Source: an uncultured Bacilli bacterium (GTDB lineage: Bacteria; Bacillota_I; Bacilli_A; RF39; UBA660). From it: a DNA stretch of 64,000 nt. The number at the start of each line of letters is the position of its first letter. Position 1 is the first letter of the stretch. The stretch spans positions 1 through 64,000 of the forward strand of contig CAKPMB010000002.1 of assembly GCA_934167885.1 (NCBI GenBank), in the 5' to 3' direction. Shown here one piece after another: positions 16,562 through 26,672 of the stretch. The position numbers were made by a program, and so were the translations under genes. The notes beneath the pieces are model-generated. The model had not been told where the DNA came from. It saw only the letters and a program-made list of their open reading frames with translations, and did no database searches.

Positions 16562-17192
16562 ACCGTAATTCCTTCCTTATTTGTTTACAATCTGGCATAA
16601 TTTCCATTACCAGATTCCAAAAATCTTTTGAGTGATTAGCATATATTAAATGACATAGTTCATGCACTATAACATAATCTAAATATATTAAATCCTTCCT
16701 TATTAAAGAAAGATTAAGCGTAACTTTTTTATCTTTAGTATTACATACTCCCCAACGTGTCTTCATTTCTCTTATTGTTAAACTAGGATATGGAATATCA
16801 TAAGGAAAACTACGGTATATTTTATCAAGTTCCGCTTTAAAAACTATTTGAGCCTTCTTTTTATACCATTTCTTAATATCAATATTTTTGTCAATAAACA
16901 CCTTATCCTCGCCTAGAGTAATATCATTATTATTCGTATAAATAACATCATATTCCTTGCCTAAATAAAAAAACTTAGAATTATTAGCATTTTTCCTATT
17001 AACATTATCAATCATCTTAATTAAAGCTTTTTCATTCTTTTGAAGAACCATCAAGATATATTTAGATGGCGTTAATTTATTAGCTGTTACATATATTTTT
17101 AAATCATCCTTAACACGCATATAGATGTTCTTATTACCACTTTTTCTTGTAATGACAACATCATACTCTTTATCATTTAATTCAATTTTCAT
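16551..17192 (-). CDS. YgjP-like metallopeptidase-fold protein (DUF45)
   Basis: A zincin-like motif VHELCHLIYANHSKDFW (HExxH, with the third His downstream) lies near residue 178, preceded by MKTRWGVCNTKDKKVTLN, a hallmark of the DUF45/YgjP family. The family folds like a metalloprotease; one member has been reported to act on UTP, so the reaction here is open. 213 aa, cytosolic. It overlaps folD, so the two are co-transcribed. Confidence 0.85.
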   Translation of the reverse strand: MKIELNDKEYDVVITRKSGNKNIYMRVKDDLKIYVTANKLTPSKYILMVLQKNEKALIKMIDNVNRKNANNSKFFYLGKEYDVIYTNNNDITLGEDKVFIDKNIDIKKWYKKKAQIVFKAELDKIYRSFPYDIPYPSLTIREMKTRWGVCNTKDKKVTLNLSLIRKDLIYLDYVIVHELCHLIYANHSKDFWNLVMEIMPDCKQIRKELRYEK

Positions 17193-17213
17193 AACATCAC
17201 TTCTTAATTATAC

Positions 17214-17244
17214 AAAAAAAAGAACACTATTACTAGTATTCTTT
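17214..17244 (-). terminator. Terminator after the WSxW surface-protein gene
   Basis: AAAGAATACTA / TAGTGTTCTTT (11 bp with one G-U) is followed by eight T on the minus strand and overlaps the stop codon. Confidence 0.8.
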
Positions 17245-18538
17245 ACTTACAAACATTATATTTGTATGAATATTGCGTTATTTCACTACCATCTACTTTA
17301 GTATAACCATTTGGTAATGTTTCAACATAATCTGTATAATCAACAGTATCACGTTCTTGAACTTTAATAATTGCTCTACTACGATACTTAGTAATAGTAG
17401 TGCTAATTAATTCTTGATAAGTATATGTTGTAACTGTTGGATTAGTAGAACATTTCTTAGTATATTTTTTATAGGTTGTATCATACAATAAAACATATTT
17501 ACCATTAACTTTTTTATTATAAACTTTATTTAATTTAACAACTAAACCACTAGCCATATATTGTTGATAAGTGCTTGCTGTTAAATCAGCACGAACATTG
17601 GTAGAAACATTACTACAACTTTGACCACCACCAGTTGTTTGAACATCTAAAACTTTAAGGGTATCAGATGCTGTAACAGGATTAGTTGTTGTTTTATTTT
17701 CACTCCAAGCACTTGCTACTTCACTATTAGTTTCAACTTCAAGAGTTTCATTTGGAACAATTAAAGTGTCACTCCAATCACTCCATTTGCCATAGTTAAT
17801 AACAACATTACCAGGTGTCTTTTTATAACCTTTAAATATTACTCTTGTTTTAACTAAAACATTATCATCATTAATCTTGTTTGTTGTCCATGATGACCAA
17901 TCATCACATGATATGTTAACATTGTTATTATTTGAATTGTTAGAATTATTTGAATTATCATTTTTATCATCATCTAATGACAAACTACCATCCATCTTAG
18001 TATTACCATTGCATGATAAACATTTACCATTTTTTAAATCATAATAGAAAACAATGTTTTTAACCTCTTCTGGACAAGTTAAATTAATGGTTAATTCATA
18101 AGCAATATCACTTTTTAATAATTTAACATATGTTGAAGAAGTATCATTATTACATACTTTACCATTATAATCCTTTACTTCTTGAATACCCAAATCGCTT
18201 ATAGAAACAGTTTTTTCATCTTTTTCCTTTGTAGGATAATTTTTACCTATAAAGAAATATTCTTCACTCGCTAAACGTATCTTTTCAATATTACTTTCTA
18301 AAACTTGACCATCATTTAAAACAACCGATTTCTTACCACCTTTTACTAATGAAACTAGCCATATAACAAGTAATAAACAACCAAAAACTATTAAAACTTT
18401 AATAATAACATCTTTAAATGGAAATTTCTTTTTATCATCTTCTTCATATGGTTCACTTGCCATTTCCATACTATTATATTCATTATCATAATTTCCATTT
18501 TGATTATCATCATAAAAATTATTATCTTCCGTAAACAT
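17243..18538 (-). CDS. Single-pass membrane protein with WSxW-containing extracellular domain, unknown
   Basis: 431 aa from the ATG at 18538, which follows AAGGGGG by 8 nt; the frame continues to a GTG at 18562, which is less likely. An acidic N-terminal tail of about 45 residues (Asn/Asp/Glu/Tyr-rich) precedes one membrane helix. The outside part holds an Asn/Ser linker, then DDWSSWTTNK, GKWSDWSDT and SAWSENKTTT. These tryptophan-serine repeats resemble thrombospondin type 1 or WSxWS arrays, but no family is certain. Several Cys could form disulfides. It is likely an adhesion or cell-surface scaffold protein. Confidence 0.65.
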   Translation of the reverse strand: MFTEDNNFYDDNQNGNYDNEYNSMEMASEPYEEDDKKKFPFKDVIIKVLIVFGCLLLVIWLVSLVKGGKKSVVLNDGQVLESNIEKIRLASEEYFFIGKNYPTKEKDEKTVSISDLGIQEVKDYNGKVCNNDTSSTYVKLLKSDIAYELTINLTCPEEVKNIVFYYDLKNGKCLSCNGNTKMDGSLSLDDDKNDNSNNSNNSNNNNVNISCDDWSSWTTNKINDDNVLVKTRVIFKGYKKTPGNVVINYGKWSDWSDTLIVPNETLEVETNSEVASAWSENKTTTNPVTASDTLKVLDVQTTGGGQSCSNVSTNVRADLTASTYQQYMASGLVVKLNKVYNKKVNGKYVLLYDTTYKKYTKKCSTNPTVTTYTYQELISTTITKYRSRAIIKVQERDTVDYTDYVETLPNGYTKVDGSEITQYSYKYNVCK

Positions 18539-18581
18539 CCAATATTCCCCCTTAGATGGCACATATTATAACATAAAAGGC

Positions 18582-19121
18582 CTAATTTGTCAATTTTTTC
18601 GTTTTATGATCAGCAAATATGTCACTTAACACATCATGATATTCTTTATATAAATTCATTTTTATAAATAACTTTTCTTGAACATCATGTAATTCACTGA
18701 CAAAAAGATGCAAATTATTATTAATATACTTCTTAGATTTTTGCTTACTTGCATTAGCTTTAGAAATAATTACTTTATTTTTTTCTATTTCCATCGTTAA
18801 TAATTCAATTTTTTGACTATTAGCAAAAGTTTGCCTATCATAACTTTCAATTTCAGTTTCAAGAACACTTTGTAATGATGAACTTTCAACTTTAGTCATA
18901 TATTTAAAACTATTAATAATACGTTGTGATATCATTTCAATCTTTTTTTCAATCTCTTGCAATTTTATATTTAATGAAAAATCATTTGACTTATACTTAA
19001 CATTTTTCTGCATTTTACGATATGTTTTTTCATTATCTTCTTTAATTTTCTTTTCTAAATCACTTTTTGTTAATAGCAACAGATAGTGATTATTTATATC
19101 TTTTAAAATTTCTTCTTGCAT
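18582..19121 (-). CDS. Coiled-coil protein, unknown
   Basis: 179 aa, highly charged, with long helices throughout (DLEKKIKEDNEKTYRKMQK; IKLQEIEKKIEMIS). There is no membrane segment or signal. The ribosome site is GAGGTAGTT. It lies just upstream of the WSxW membrane protein gene in the same direction, so it may act with that protein's cytoplasmic tail. Not recognised. Confidence 0.6.
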   Translation of the reverse strand: MQEEILKDINNHYLLLLTKSDLEKKIKEDNEKTYRKMQKNVKYKSNDFSLNIKLQEIEKKIEMISQRIINSFKYMTKVESSSLQSVLETEIESYDRQTFANSQKIELLTMEIEKNKVIISKANASKQKSKKYINNNLHLFVSELHDVQEKLFIKMNLYKEYHDVLSDIFADHKTKKLTN

Positions 19122-19199
19122 AACTACCTCACGAATATTCTCTTATTATACCATTTTATGTGAAAAAAGCAAATTCGCATTATATTTCCTAATAAAGCC

Positions 19200-20081
19200 T
19201 CATTTAATTCTTGCTTTGATAATATCGTCACTCATAATATTACCAATTAGTAATGACGAATTTGGAGCATGCTGTTGATAATTATTTCTTACCTTTTTCT
19301 CATCGTAATTAGCATAACAATATTTACAGAAATGTGGACATGAATTATAAACGCCAATATCAACCATTTGAGCACAAGAACAAATTTTATCTTTACGAGC
19401 TGTCCATTTTTTATATAACCTACCAGTTAGGCGATAAGCCATTTCAAGTGATGAACATTCTCCTTTTTCAAAGCCATATTCATATAAATTTATCTTTTCA
19501 AAACAAGTTTGCACTCTCATACCATTTTCCTTAGCACTAAAACTTTGCCCTATTTCTTTATAATCTTCCTCCGTAAAATCTCTTATTTTTAGTGAACTTT
19601 GATGTTTCAAAACATTTTTATACTCGTCTAAAAACGATACAATTATTGTTGAAACAGAACCATTTAACAATGAACAGAGTCTTGCAAAAGCTCTTTTATG
19701 ATATTCAATATTATATTCATCATTTAAAAATATTGGATCATAACGAACAGCTAAATTATCAATACCAATAATTCCCGATAGTTCTTTTATAGCCTCAATT
19801 ATTTTTATTTTAGAAATAACATTTGGTTCAATATCCTTTTTATAAGGTGTTAAGGTAACGTGAAATATCATCGGTTTATCAATTTCTTTTAAGTATTTTA
19901 ATATAGGAATAGGATTTTTAGTGCAGAAAAAAATAGCATCAACAAAATTAAAATCAATGCGACTAATCATCTTAGGATTAAAAGGATTTCTAACATCCAC
20001 AAAACCTTCTCTGTATCTTTTCATAAACCATTCTGTATAAAAAGCAATTATATCCGTCCTACCGCTTACATTTAATATCAT
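19200..20081 (-). CDS. DUF1848 radical SAM-like protein
   Basis: The N-terminus MILNVSGRTDIIAFYTEWF and the block FCTKNPIPILKYL are characteristic of the DUF1848 family, which is distantly related to spore photoproduct lyase and other radical SAM enzymes. The cysteine cluster is near the C-terminus (CSCAQMVDIGVYNSCPHFCKYCYANY, positions split here for reading: CSCAQ, then CPHFCKYC), an unusual placement of the CxxxCxxC-type motif. 293 aa. Its substrate is unknown. It starts 13 bp from the left copy of the 45-bp repeat. Confidence 0.8.
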   Translation of the reverse strand: MILNVSGRTDIIAFYTEWFMKRYREGFVDVRNPFNPKMISRIDFNFVDAIFFCTKNPIPILKYLKEIDKPMIFHVTLTPYKKDIEPNVISKIKIIEAIKELSGIIGIDNLAVRYDPIFLNDEYNIEYHKRAFARLCSLLNGSVSTIIVSFLDEYKNVLKHQSSLKIRDFTEEDYKEIGQSFSAKENGMRVQTCFEKINLYEYGFEKGECSSLEMAYRLTGRLYKKWTARKDKICSCAQMVDIGVYNSCPHFCKYCYANYDEKKVRNNYQQHAPNSSLLIGNIMSDDIIKARIK

Positions 20082-20093
20082 ATTCCACCTATA

Positions 20094-20138
20094 AACAAAA
20101 AAACTTATTCAATATAACTTGAATAAGTAAATATCAAA
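20094..20138. repeat. 45-bp direct repeat, left copy (contains a terminator hairpin)
   Basis: Identical over 45 bases to 22060-22104. It contains ACTTATTCAA-TATAAC-TTGAATAAGT followed by a T-run on the minus strand (20103-20128), so it can end transcription of the gene at 20222-21151. The flanking bases still resemble the 3' end of tRNA-Leu only weakly. Confidence 0.9.
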
Positions 20139-20221
20139 CTGATACCTGCTAAGAATATATAAAATAACTTATCTTATAAACAATTAATATAATATTCATA
20201 ACGCAACTCATTTAAACTTCA

Positions 20222-21151
20222 TTAATCAACTGGCTCAAACTTTATTTGTAACGTACTAGTCACTTCTATAGTGCCACCAGCTGTTAAAACAACATTTTTA
20301 TAATTATCTATAGCCCAATCGTCTCCACCAGGTGTAAACGTTTCTATAACCTTAGAACTGCTATAAACAAAGCAATTTCCTCTGCCTGCTATTGCAATCA
20401 TATTATATTTTCCTGGTTCAATGTCAATCCCTACTGTATAAGTGCCAGCCGTAAAAGTTTTTTCTTTTTGTGCTAACTTTTTCTTTTTTTCATTTTTTAA
20501 TACTTCTTGAAATTCCTCGTTCGTTTCCTCTTTTGTTGGCTTAATAATTAATGTTGCATTATTAATATAATCATTTGAATATCCAAAAGTTAAATGCATT
20601 TCGTATAATATATGTTTATAAACATATGATGTTTCTTCTTCTTTAAATAAATTATCTAAAGATAAAAAATCATCATTTATACAATTTTTAAAGTCATCAT
20701 ATAAAATATTTGGAAGTGCATTTGCTGAAAATACACCAATAAAAAAGCCTAATTCCATCCCATCCAAATTTTTTGAAAAATCATATTTTATTTCAATAAC
20801 TTTTTTATTTTTTGTTTTAATATATATAGCATCACCATTAGATAACTTTATTACATACTGATAACCACCTTCGTTATATTCTCTCAAATTTGCATTAATA
20901 TTTTCATCTCTATATCTATATTTTACTTTATCAAATAAATCGTCAATAGTAGTGTCAAAATATGAATAATCATTTGAAACAAAAAATGTAATATTGTTTA
21001 TCCTTTCTTCATTTTTTTCTTCACTTATAATCATCACGGCTAAAAGACCACCAACTATTACAACAATAGCAAATAAAATCAAAATTATTTTTGCCATTTT
21101 TTTACTATCTCTTTTATTTTTAATACCTTTTTCTATATTTTTATCACTCAT
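20222..21151 (-). CDS. Single-pass membrane protein with beta-rich C-terminal module, unknown
   Basis: 309 aa from the ATG at 21151; the longer frame (to 21220) is ruled out because the promoter lies inside it. A short charged N-terminus precedes one membrane helix (about residues 20-42). A mostly soluble extracellular part follows. The last 75 residues (FTAGTYTVGIDIEPGKYNMI ... GRGNCFVYSS) form a compact beta module of a kind often repeated at the ends of Firmicutes lipoproteins and surface proteins, after a Lys/Glu-rich linker. It is the only intact gene between the two 45-bp repeats. Confidence 0.65.
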   Translation of the reverse strand: MSDKNIEKGIKNKRDSKKMAKIILILFAIVVIVGGLLAVMIISEEKNEERINNITFFVSNDYSYFDTTIDDLFDKVKYRYRDENINANLREYNEGGYQYVIKLSNGDAIYIKTKNKKVIEIKYDFSKNLDGMELGFFIGVFSANALPNILYDDFKNCINDDFLSLDNLFKEEETSYVYKHILYEMHLTFGYSNDYINNATLIIKPTKEETNEEFQEVLKNEKKKKLAQKEKTFTAGTYTVGIDIEPGKYNMIAIAGRGNCFVYSSSKVIETFTPGGDDWAIDNYKNVVLTAGGTIEVTSTLQIKFEPVD

Positions 21152-21477
21152 ATTATACACACGTCCTACGCTTTGTATTATAGCATGTATAATGAAATTA
21201 GTAAATGAAAACAAAGTCATTTCAATTTAATTTTTGTCTATTTTAAGTGATTTATATTAAGTGTCAAACTAAAGTATAGTCAATGATCTTGACAGTGCTT
21301 TTATTCCATGATATTCTCTTATTTTTCATTGATTTAGCTCTAGATTAAATAATAATTTATATATGAATAAGAAATCAAAGAAAACCTAAAATTAGAAAGG
21401 ATTATGTATTTGCTGAATATAGAGAAGTTTTAATTAACTAAGCAAAACATTGTCTAAACAAATTCAATTCATTATTA
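21152..21477. other. AT-rich gap with one promoter and a possible coding remnant
   Basis: Apart from the promoter at 21177-21205 this stretch has no gene. On the plus strand, 21367-21441 reads 24 codons with a protein-like composition (RKPKIRKDYVFAEYREVLIN then stop), closed upstream by a stop and without a start. It may be the end of a decayed gene. Confidence 0.35.
21177..21205 (-). promoter_or_regulatory. Promoter of the gene at 20222-21151
   Basis: TTTACT (21200-21205), a 17-bp spacer and TATAAT (21177-21182) with TGC before it. Transcription would start near 21170. Confidence 0.65.
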
Positions 21478-21831
21478 CTAATCTTTTAGACAATAATCAT
21501 TTTTTTTACTCTCAATTACTTTTTCAAGAAAAATCTTATCATTAAATGCTCCACGCTTAGCCTTTTTTTCACTAGCAATTTTCATAATTTCTTCTATTGT
21601 TGTGTTTTCAAGTTTTCCTAATGCTCTTATAACTTCAAGCATATCTGCTAGTTCTTCAATACGTTCAATACCATTTGCTGCAACTACTTCTTTACATTCT
21701 TCAAATAATTTTCTTTCCAACTCTTCTTTATAATCCGTTTCATTTAAAACTCTTGTTATTGGGGTTTATCCTTGAGCTATAATAATTTCAGGTATTTTAT
21801 CTCTAACTAGTTTATTATAAATTCTTTCCAT
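21478..21831 (-). pseudogene. MazG-like NTP pyrophosphohydrolase gene with internal stop
   Basis: Reading from the ATG at 21831 (ribosome site AGGAGG) gives MERIYNKLVRDKIPEIIIAQG, then TAA at 21766-21768, then an unbroken frame (TPITRVLNETDYKEELERK and on) to 21478. The YNKLVRDKIPEII start and the EELADMLEVIRALGKL block belong to the phosphoribosyl-ATP-pyrophosphohydrolase-like house-cleaning family. Whole length would be 117 codons plus stop. One base change explains the break. It is a fresh pseudogene, a read-through gene or a sequence error. A restart at the TTG at 21720 would lack the N-terminal motif. Confidence 0.8.
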
Positions 21832-21854
21832 TATTCCTCCTATTCAGCAATTTC

Positions 21855-21950
21855 TTATTTGATCAACCTAACTTCATTATTTTTTAAATTTAAATAAATA
21901 TCAGTTCTATATATAGAATAACATAAATTTATTAAAGTTTGTTTATTCAT
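21855..21950 (-). CDS. Possible 31-codon open frame upstream of the MazG-like gene
   Basis: ATG at 21950 to TAA at 21855. The product (MNKQTLINLCYSIYRTDIYL and on) has normal amino acid composition and ends 23 bp before the MazG-like start. There is no clear ribosome site, and the frame is open for 11 codons further upstream. It may be a leader peptide, a remnant or chance. Confidence 0.2.
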   Translation of the reverse strand: MNKQTLINLCYSIYRTDIYLNLKNNEVRLIK

Positions 21951-22059
21951 TTTAAGGTGATGTGATTCTAAATAAGAATTTGCTTATCACTCAACCTCTA
22001 ATTGAAAGTTAAAATTATCCATTATCTATATGTATCAAAATTATTCATTTCTTCCACAT

Positions 22060-22104
22060 AACAAAAAAACTTATTCAATATAACTTGAATAAGTAAATAT
22101 CAAA
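22060..22104. repeat. 45-bp direct repeat, right copy (terminator of the tRNA-Leu transcript)
   Basis: Identical to 20094-20138. It begins one base past the CCA end of tRNA-Leu. The hairpin ACTTATTCAA / TTGAATAAGT (22069-22094) plus seven T ends the tRNA-Ile2/tRNA-Leu transcript. Confidence 0.9.
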
Positions 22105-22105
22105 T

Positions 22106-22188
22106 TGGTGCGGGTAACAGGAGTTGAACCTGCACACCGAAGTACTGGTTCCTAAGACCAGCGCGTCTGCCAATTCCGCCATACCCGC
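22106..22188 (-). tRNA. tRNA-Leu (TAG)
   Basis: Acceptor GCGGGTA/TACCCGC, anticodon stem CTGGT/ACCAG with loop CTTAGGA (anticodon TAG), a class II variable arm, T loop TTCAACT and encoded CCA. It lies 3 bp after tRNA-Ile2. Confidence 0.93.
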
Positions 22189-22191
22189 AAG

Positions 22192-22268
22192 TGGTGGACC
22201 CTATAGGACTCGAACCTATGACCGCCCGGTTATGAGCCGGATGCTCTAACCAACTGAGCTAAGGGTCC
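22192..22268 (-). tRNA. tRNA-Ile2 (CAT, lysidine type)
   Basis: A complete cloverleaf with anticodon loop CTCATAA (CAT). Its body (GGACCCTTAGCTCAG start, TTCGAGTC T loop) matches the minor isoleucine tRNA of Bacillus rather than the Met tRNAs. C34 would be changed to lysidine by TilS so that it reads AUA. CCA is encoded. Confidence 0.85.
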
Positions 22269-22285
22269 GTATCACTTACTTGAAT

Positions 22286-22315
22286 ATAATACCATACATT
22301 AATGAAAAAAATCAA
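22286..22315 (-). promoter_or_regulatory. Promoter of the tRNA-Ile2/tRNA-Leu operon
   Basis: TTGATT (22310-22315), an 18-bp spacer and TATTAT (22286-22291), 18 bp ahead of the tRNA-Ile2 5' end. Confidence 0.5.
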
Positions 22316-22335
22316 TATCAAAAGTGTAAAATTGC

Positions 22336-22367
22336 AAAAAAATAAAGCCCTACATAGACTTTATTTT
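22336..22367 (-). terminator. Terminator overlapping the stop of the gene at 22361
   Basis: AAAATAAAG / CTTTATTTT (9 bp, 11-nt loop) followed by T residues on the minus strand. Confidence 0.7.
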
Positions 22368-22774
22368 TGTAACATATTCAACAAGTTAATCTTGAACATA
22401 TCTTTTTCTGGATTTTGCTTAGATATCATTACACCTTTATATGCTGTTAATTCGGCACGATGTCCTTCTTCTAAGATTCCTTCTGGCGTAATGTTAGTTA
22501 AAAGAATAATGTTTTTATCAGTATAAACAACATAATGTAATGTTATTTCACCATGAACTTTTACAAACATTTCATCTGTTGGTAAAACTAATTCGTAGCT
22601 TTTCATACCTTCTTCTTCCTTAACTAACTTACCTAAAAAATTACCATTACGTAATTCAGGATAATATTCAAATGTCAATTTTTTGTATGCTAACATATTA
22701 TACTTTCTTACGGAACGTTCTTTTTTACGAAAATCATTTTCATTCTGATATTCGAAAATATATCCTTGTTTCAT
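22361..22774 (-). CDS. Small conserved-looking soluble protein, unknown
   Basis: 137 aa from the ATG at 22774, which has an AGGGGTGG ribosome site 6 nt upstream. A longer start at 22810 would sit at the transcription start, so it is rejected. Mixed alpha/beta composition (LTFEYYPELRNGNFLGKLV; ELVLPTDEMFVKVHGEITLHYVVY) with no signal peptide or recognised motif. It is monocistronic, with a strong promoter and its own terminator, which implies a real and well-expressed gene. Confidence 0.65.
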   Translation of the reverse strand: MKQGYIFEYQNENDFRKKERSVRKYNMLAYKKLTFEYYPELRNGNFLGKLVKEEEGMKSYELVLPTDEMFVKVHGEITLHYVVYTDKNIILLTNITPEGILEEGHRAELTAYKGVMISKQNPEKDMFKINLLNMLQK

Positions 22775-22821
22775 CAAAACCACCCCTAGTTTTTCGGATA
22801 CTCTATCCATTTCGTATTAAG

Positions 22822-22850
22822 ATTATAGCACAGTAAACATCAAAAGTCAA
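22822..22850 (-). promoter_or_regulatory. Strong promoter of the gene at 22361-22774
   Basis: TTGACT (22845-22850), a 17-bp spacer and TATAAT (22822-22827) with TGC before it: near-consensus with extended -10. Confidence 0.8.
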
Positions 22851-22901
22851 GTTTTTTTATTTTATCCACTAGCTGTGAAAAAATTTTTATGTCTTAAAAC
22901 A

Positions 22902-23405
22902 TTAAAATCCTATTCTTAAAATATCAAAATTAACATACTGACATCCAAAGTCACTAGTATCTTTTTCACTTTTATATAATAAATCAAAATATGATTTTTT
23001 ACTAAAACTAATAGCACTTCCCCTATCTAAGACAATAGCAGTTATTGTTTTTTCTTTTTTTAAACCTGATATTCTTATAATAGTTCCAAAAGGAATAGTT
23101 CTATCGGCTGCTAAAATATGCACATTGCCATATTCCTTATCATAATACGTTGTTCTATTAACAACATTATAACCACTAGCAGTTATCCCACTACAACCAT
23201 AACAGTCAGGACCATAAGCTGTCATCGGACCACTAAATGACCTTATAACCATAAGTTTGTCGGAGGCTTTTGTTTGATTATCATTCAAAACTAACGTATC
23301 ACTATAATTAAAAGCTAAAACGCTATTAAGTGTTTTATCCTCGCTCATTGTATTTCTAATAGGCATGACAATTGCCAAAATTAATAAAATTATTTTATAA
23401 ACCAT
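22902..23405 (-). CDS. Secreted 3D-domain (double-psi barrel) cell-wall protein
   Basis: The 167-aa protein starts with a signal peptide or anchor (MVYKIILLILAIVMPIR). The C-terminal half is a 3D domain: MTAYGPDCYGCSGITASG, HILAADRTIPFGTIIRI and AIVLDRGSAI supply the three conserved Asp. 3D domains occur in lytic transglycosylase-like enzymes (MltA, YuiC/Sps, YabE/Rpf) that cut or bind peptidoglycan. In spore formers such small proteins often act in germination or cortex handling. The ribosome site is GGGTGGTTT. Confidence 0.87.
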   Translation of the reverse strand: MVYKIILLILAIVMPIRNTMSEDKTLNSVLAFNYSDTLVLNDNQTKASDKLMVIRSFSGPMTAYGPDCYGCSGITASGYNVVNRTTYYDKEYGNVHILAADRTIPFGTIIRISGLKKEKTITAIVLDRGSAISFSKKSYFDLLYKSEKDTSDFGCQYVNFDILRIGF

Positions 23406-23451
23406 AAACCACCCAAGCTAATATATTATCACAAAAAGAAAATAATTACAA

Positions 23452-23473
23452 AAAAAGACCAATTGGTCTTTTT
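23452..23473 (-). terminator. Terminator: perfect 22-bp palindrome
   Basis: AAAAAGACCAA/TTGGTCTTTTT overlaps the stop codon of the gene at 23472 and gives a hairpin with T tails in both directions. Confidence 0.75.
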
Positions 23474-23711
23474 AGCGACTACGCTTCTTTGTTTCAAATT
23501 CTTCAGCTATACCATATCCATTTCTTAATAGATTAGGATCTGGATTATGGTAATAGTGATTATCATTTATATCATGTGTTAATCTTGATAAACTATATTC
23601 GCACATAATATATGAATTGTAATCACCAAAGCCACTGCGTCTTCTTAGCATAATCTTGTTGATTAAAGTCTTAAGAATATTTTGTTTTTGCAATTTTACT
23701 CTTGCACTCAT
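23472..23711 (-). CDS. Small basic protein, unknown
   Basis: 79 aa, with a Lys/Arg-rich first third (MSARVKLQKQN; IMLRRRSGFGDYNS) and a Tyr/Asn/His-rich middle (NDNHYYHNPDPNLLRNGYG). No membrane segment. It has a near-consensus promoter, a GGAGG ribosome site and its own terminator, so it is a real gene. The basic start suggests nucleic-acid binding, which is inference only. Confidence 0.65.
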   Translation of the reverse strand: MSARVKLQKQNILKTLINKIMLRRRSGFGDYNSYIMCEYSLSRLTHDINDNHYYHNPDPNLLRNGYGIAEEFETKKRSR

Positions 23712-23731
23712 TAATTTCCTCCAGCGAGAAT

Positions 23732-23759
23732 ATTATAACATATTGGCATTTAGTGTCAA
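23732..23759 (-). promoter_or_regulatory. Promoter of the gene at 23472-23711
   Basis: TTGACA (23754-23759), a 16-bp spacer and TATAAT (23732-23737) preceded by TGT. Confidence 0.75.
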
Positions 23760-23775
23760 TATACTTTGAGCCTTT

Positions 23776-26671
<2,896 letters not shown>

Positions 26672-26672
<1 letters not shown>

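Noticed and set aside
17243..18538. Cytokine-receptor-like WSxWS motif
   Set aside because: The five-residue pattern occurs once by itself in a Ser/Trp-rich bacterial surface domain; no support for homology.
21766..21768. Alternative genetic code with TAA read as sense
   Set aside because: All other genes use TAA as a normal stop at the expected length, so one internal TAA is better explained by mutation or error.
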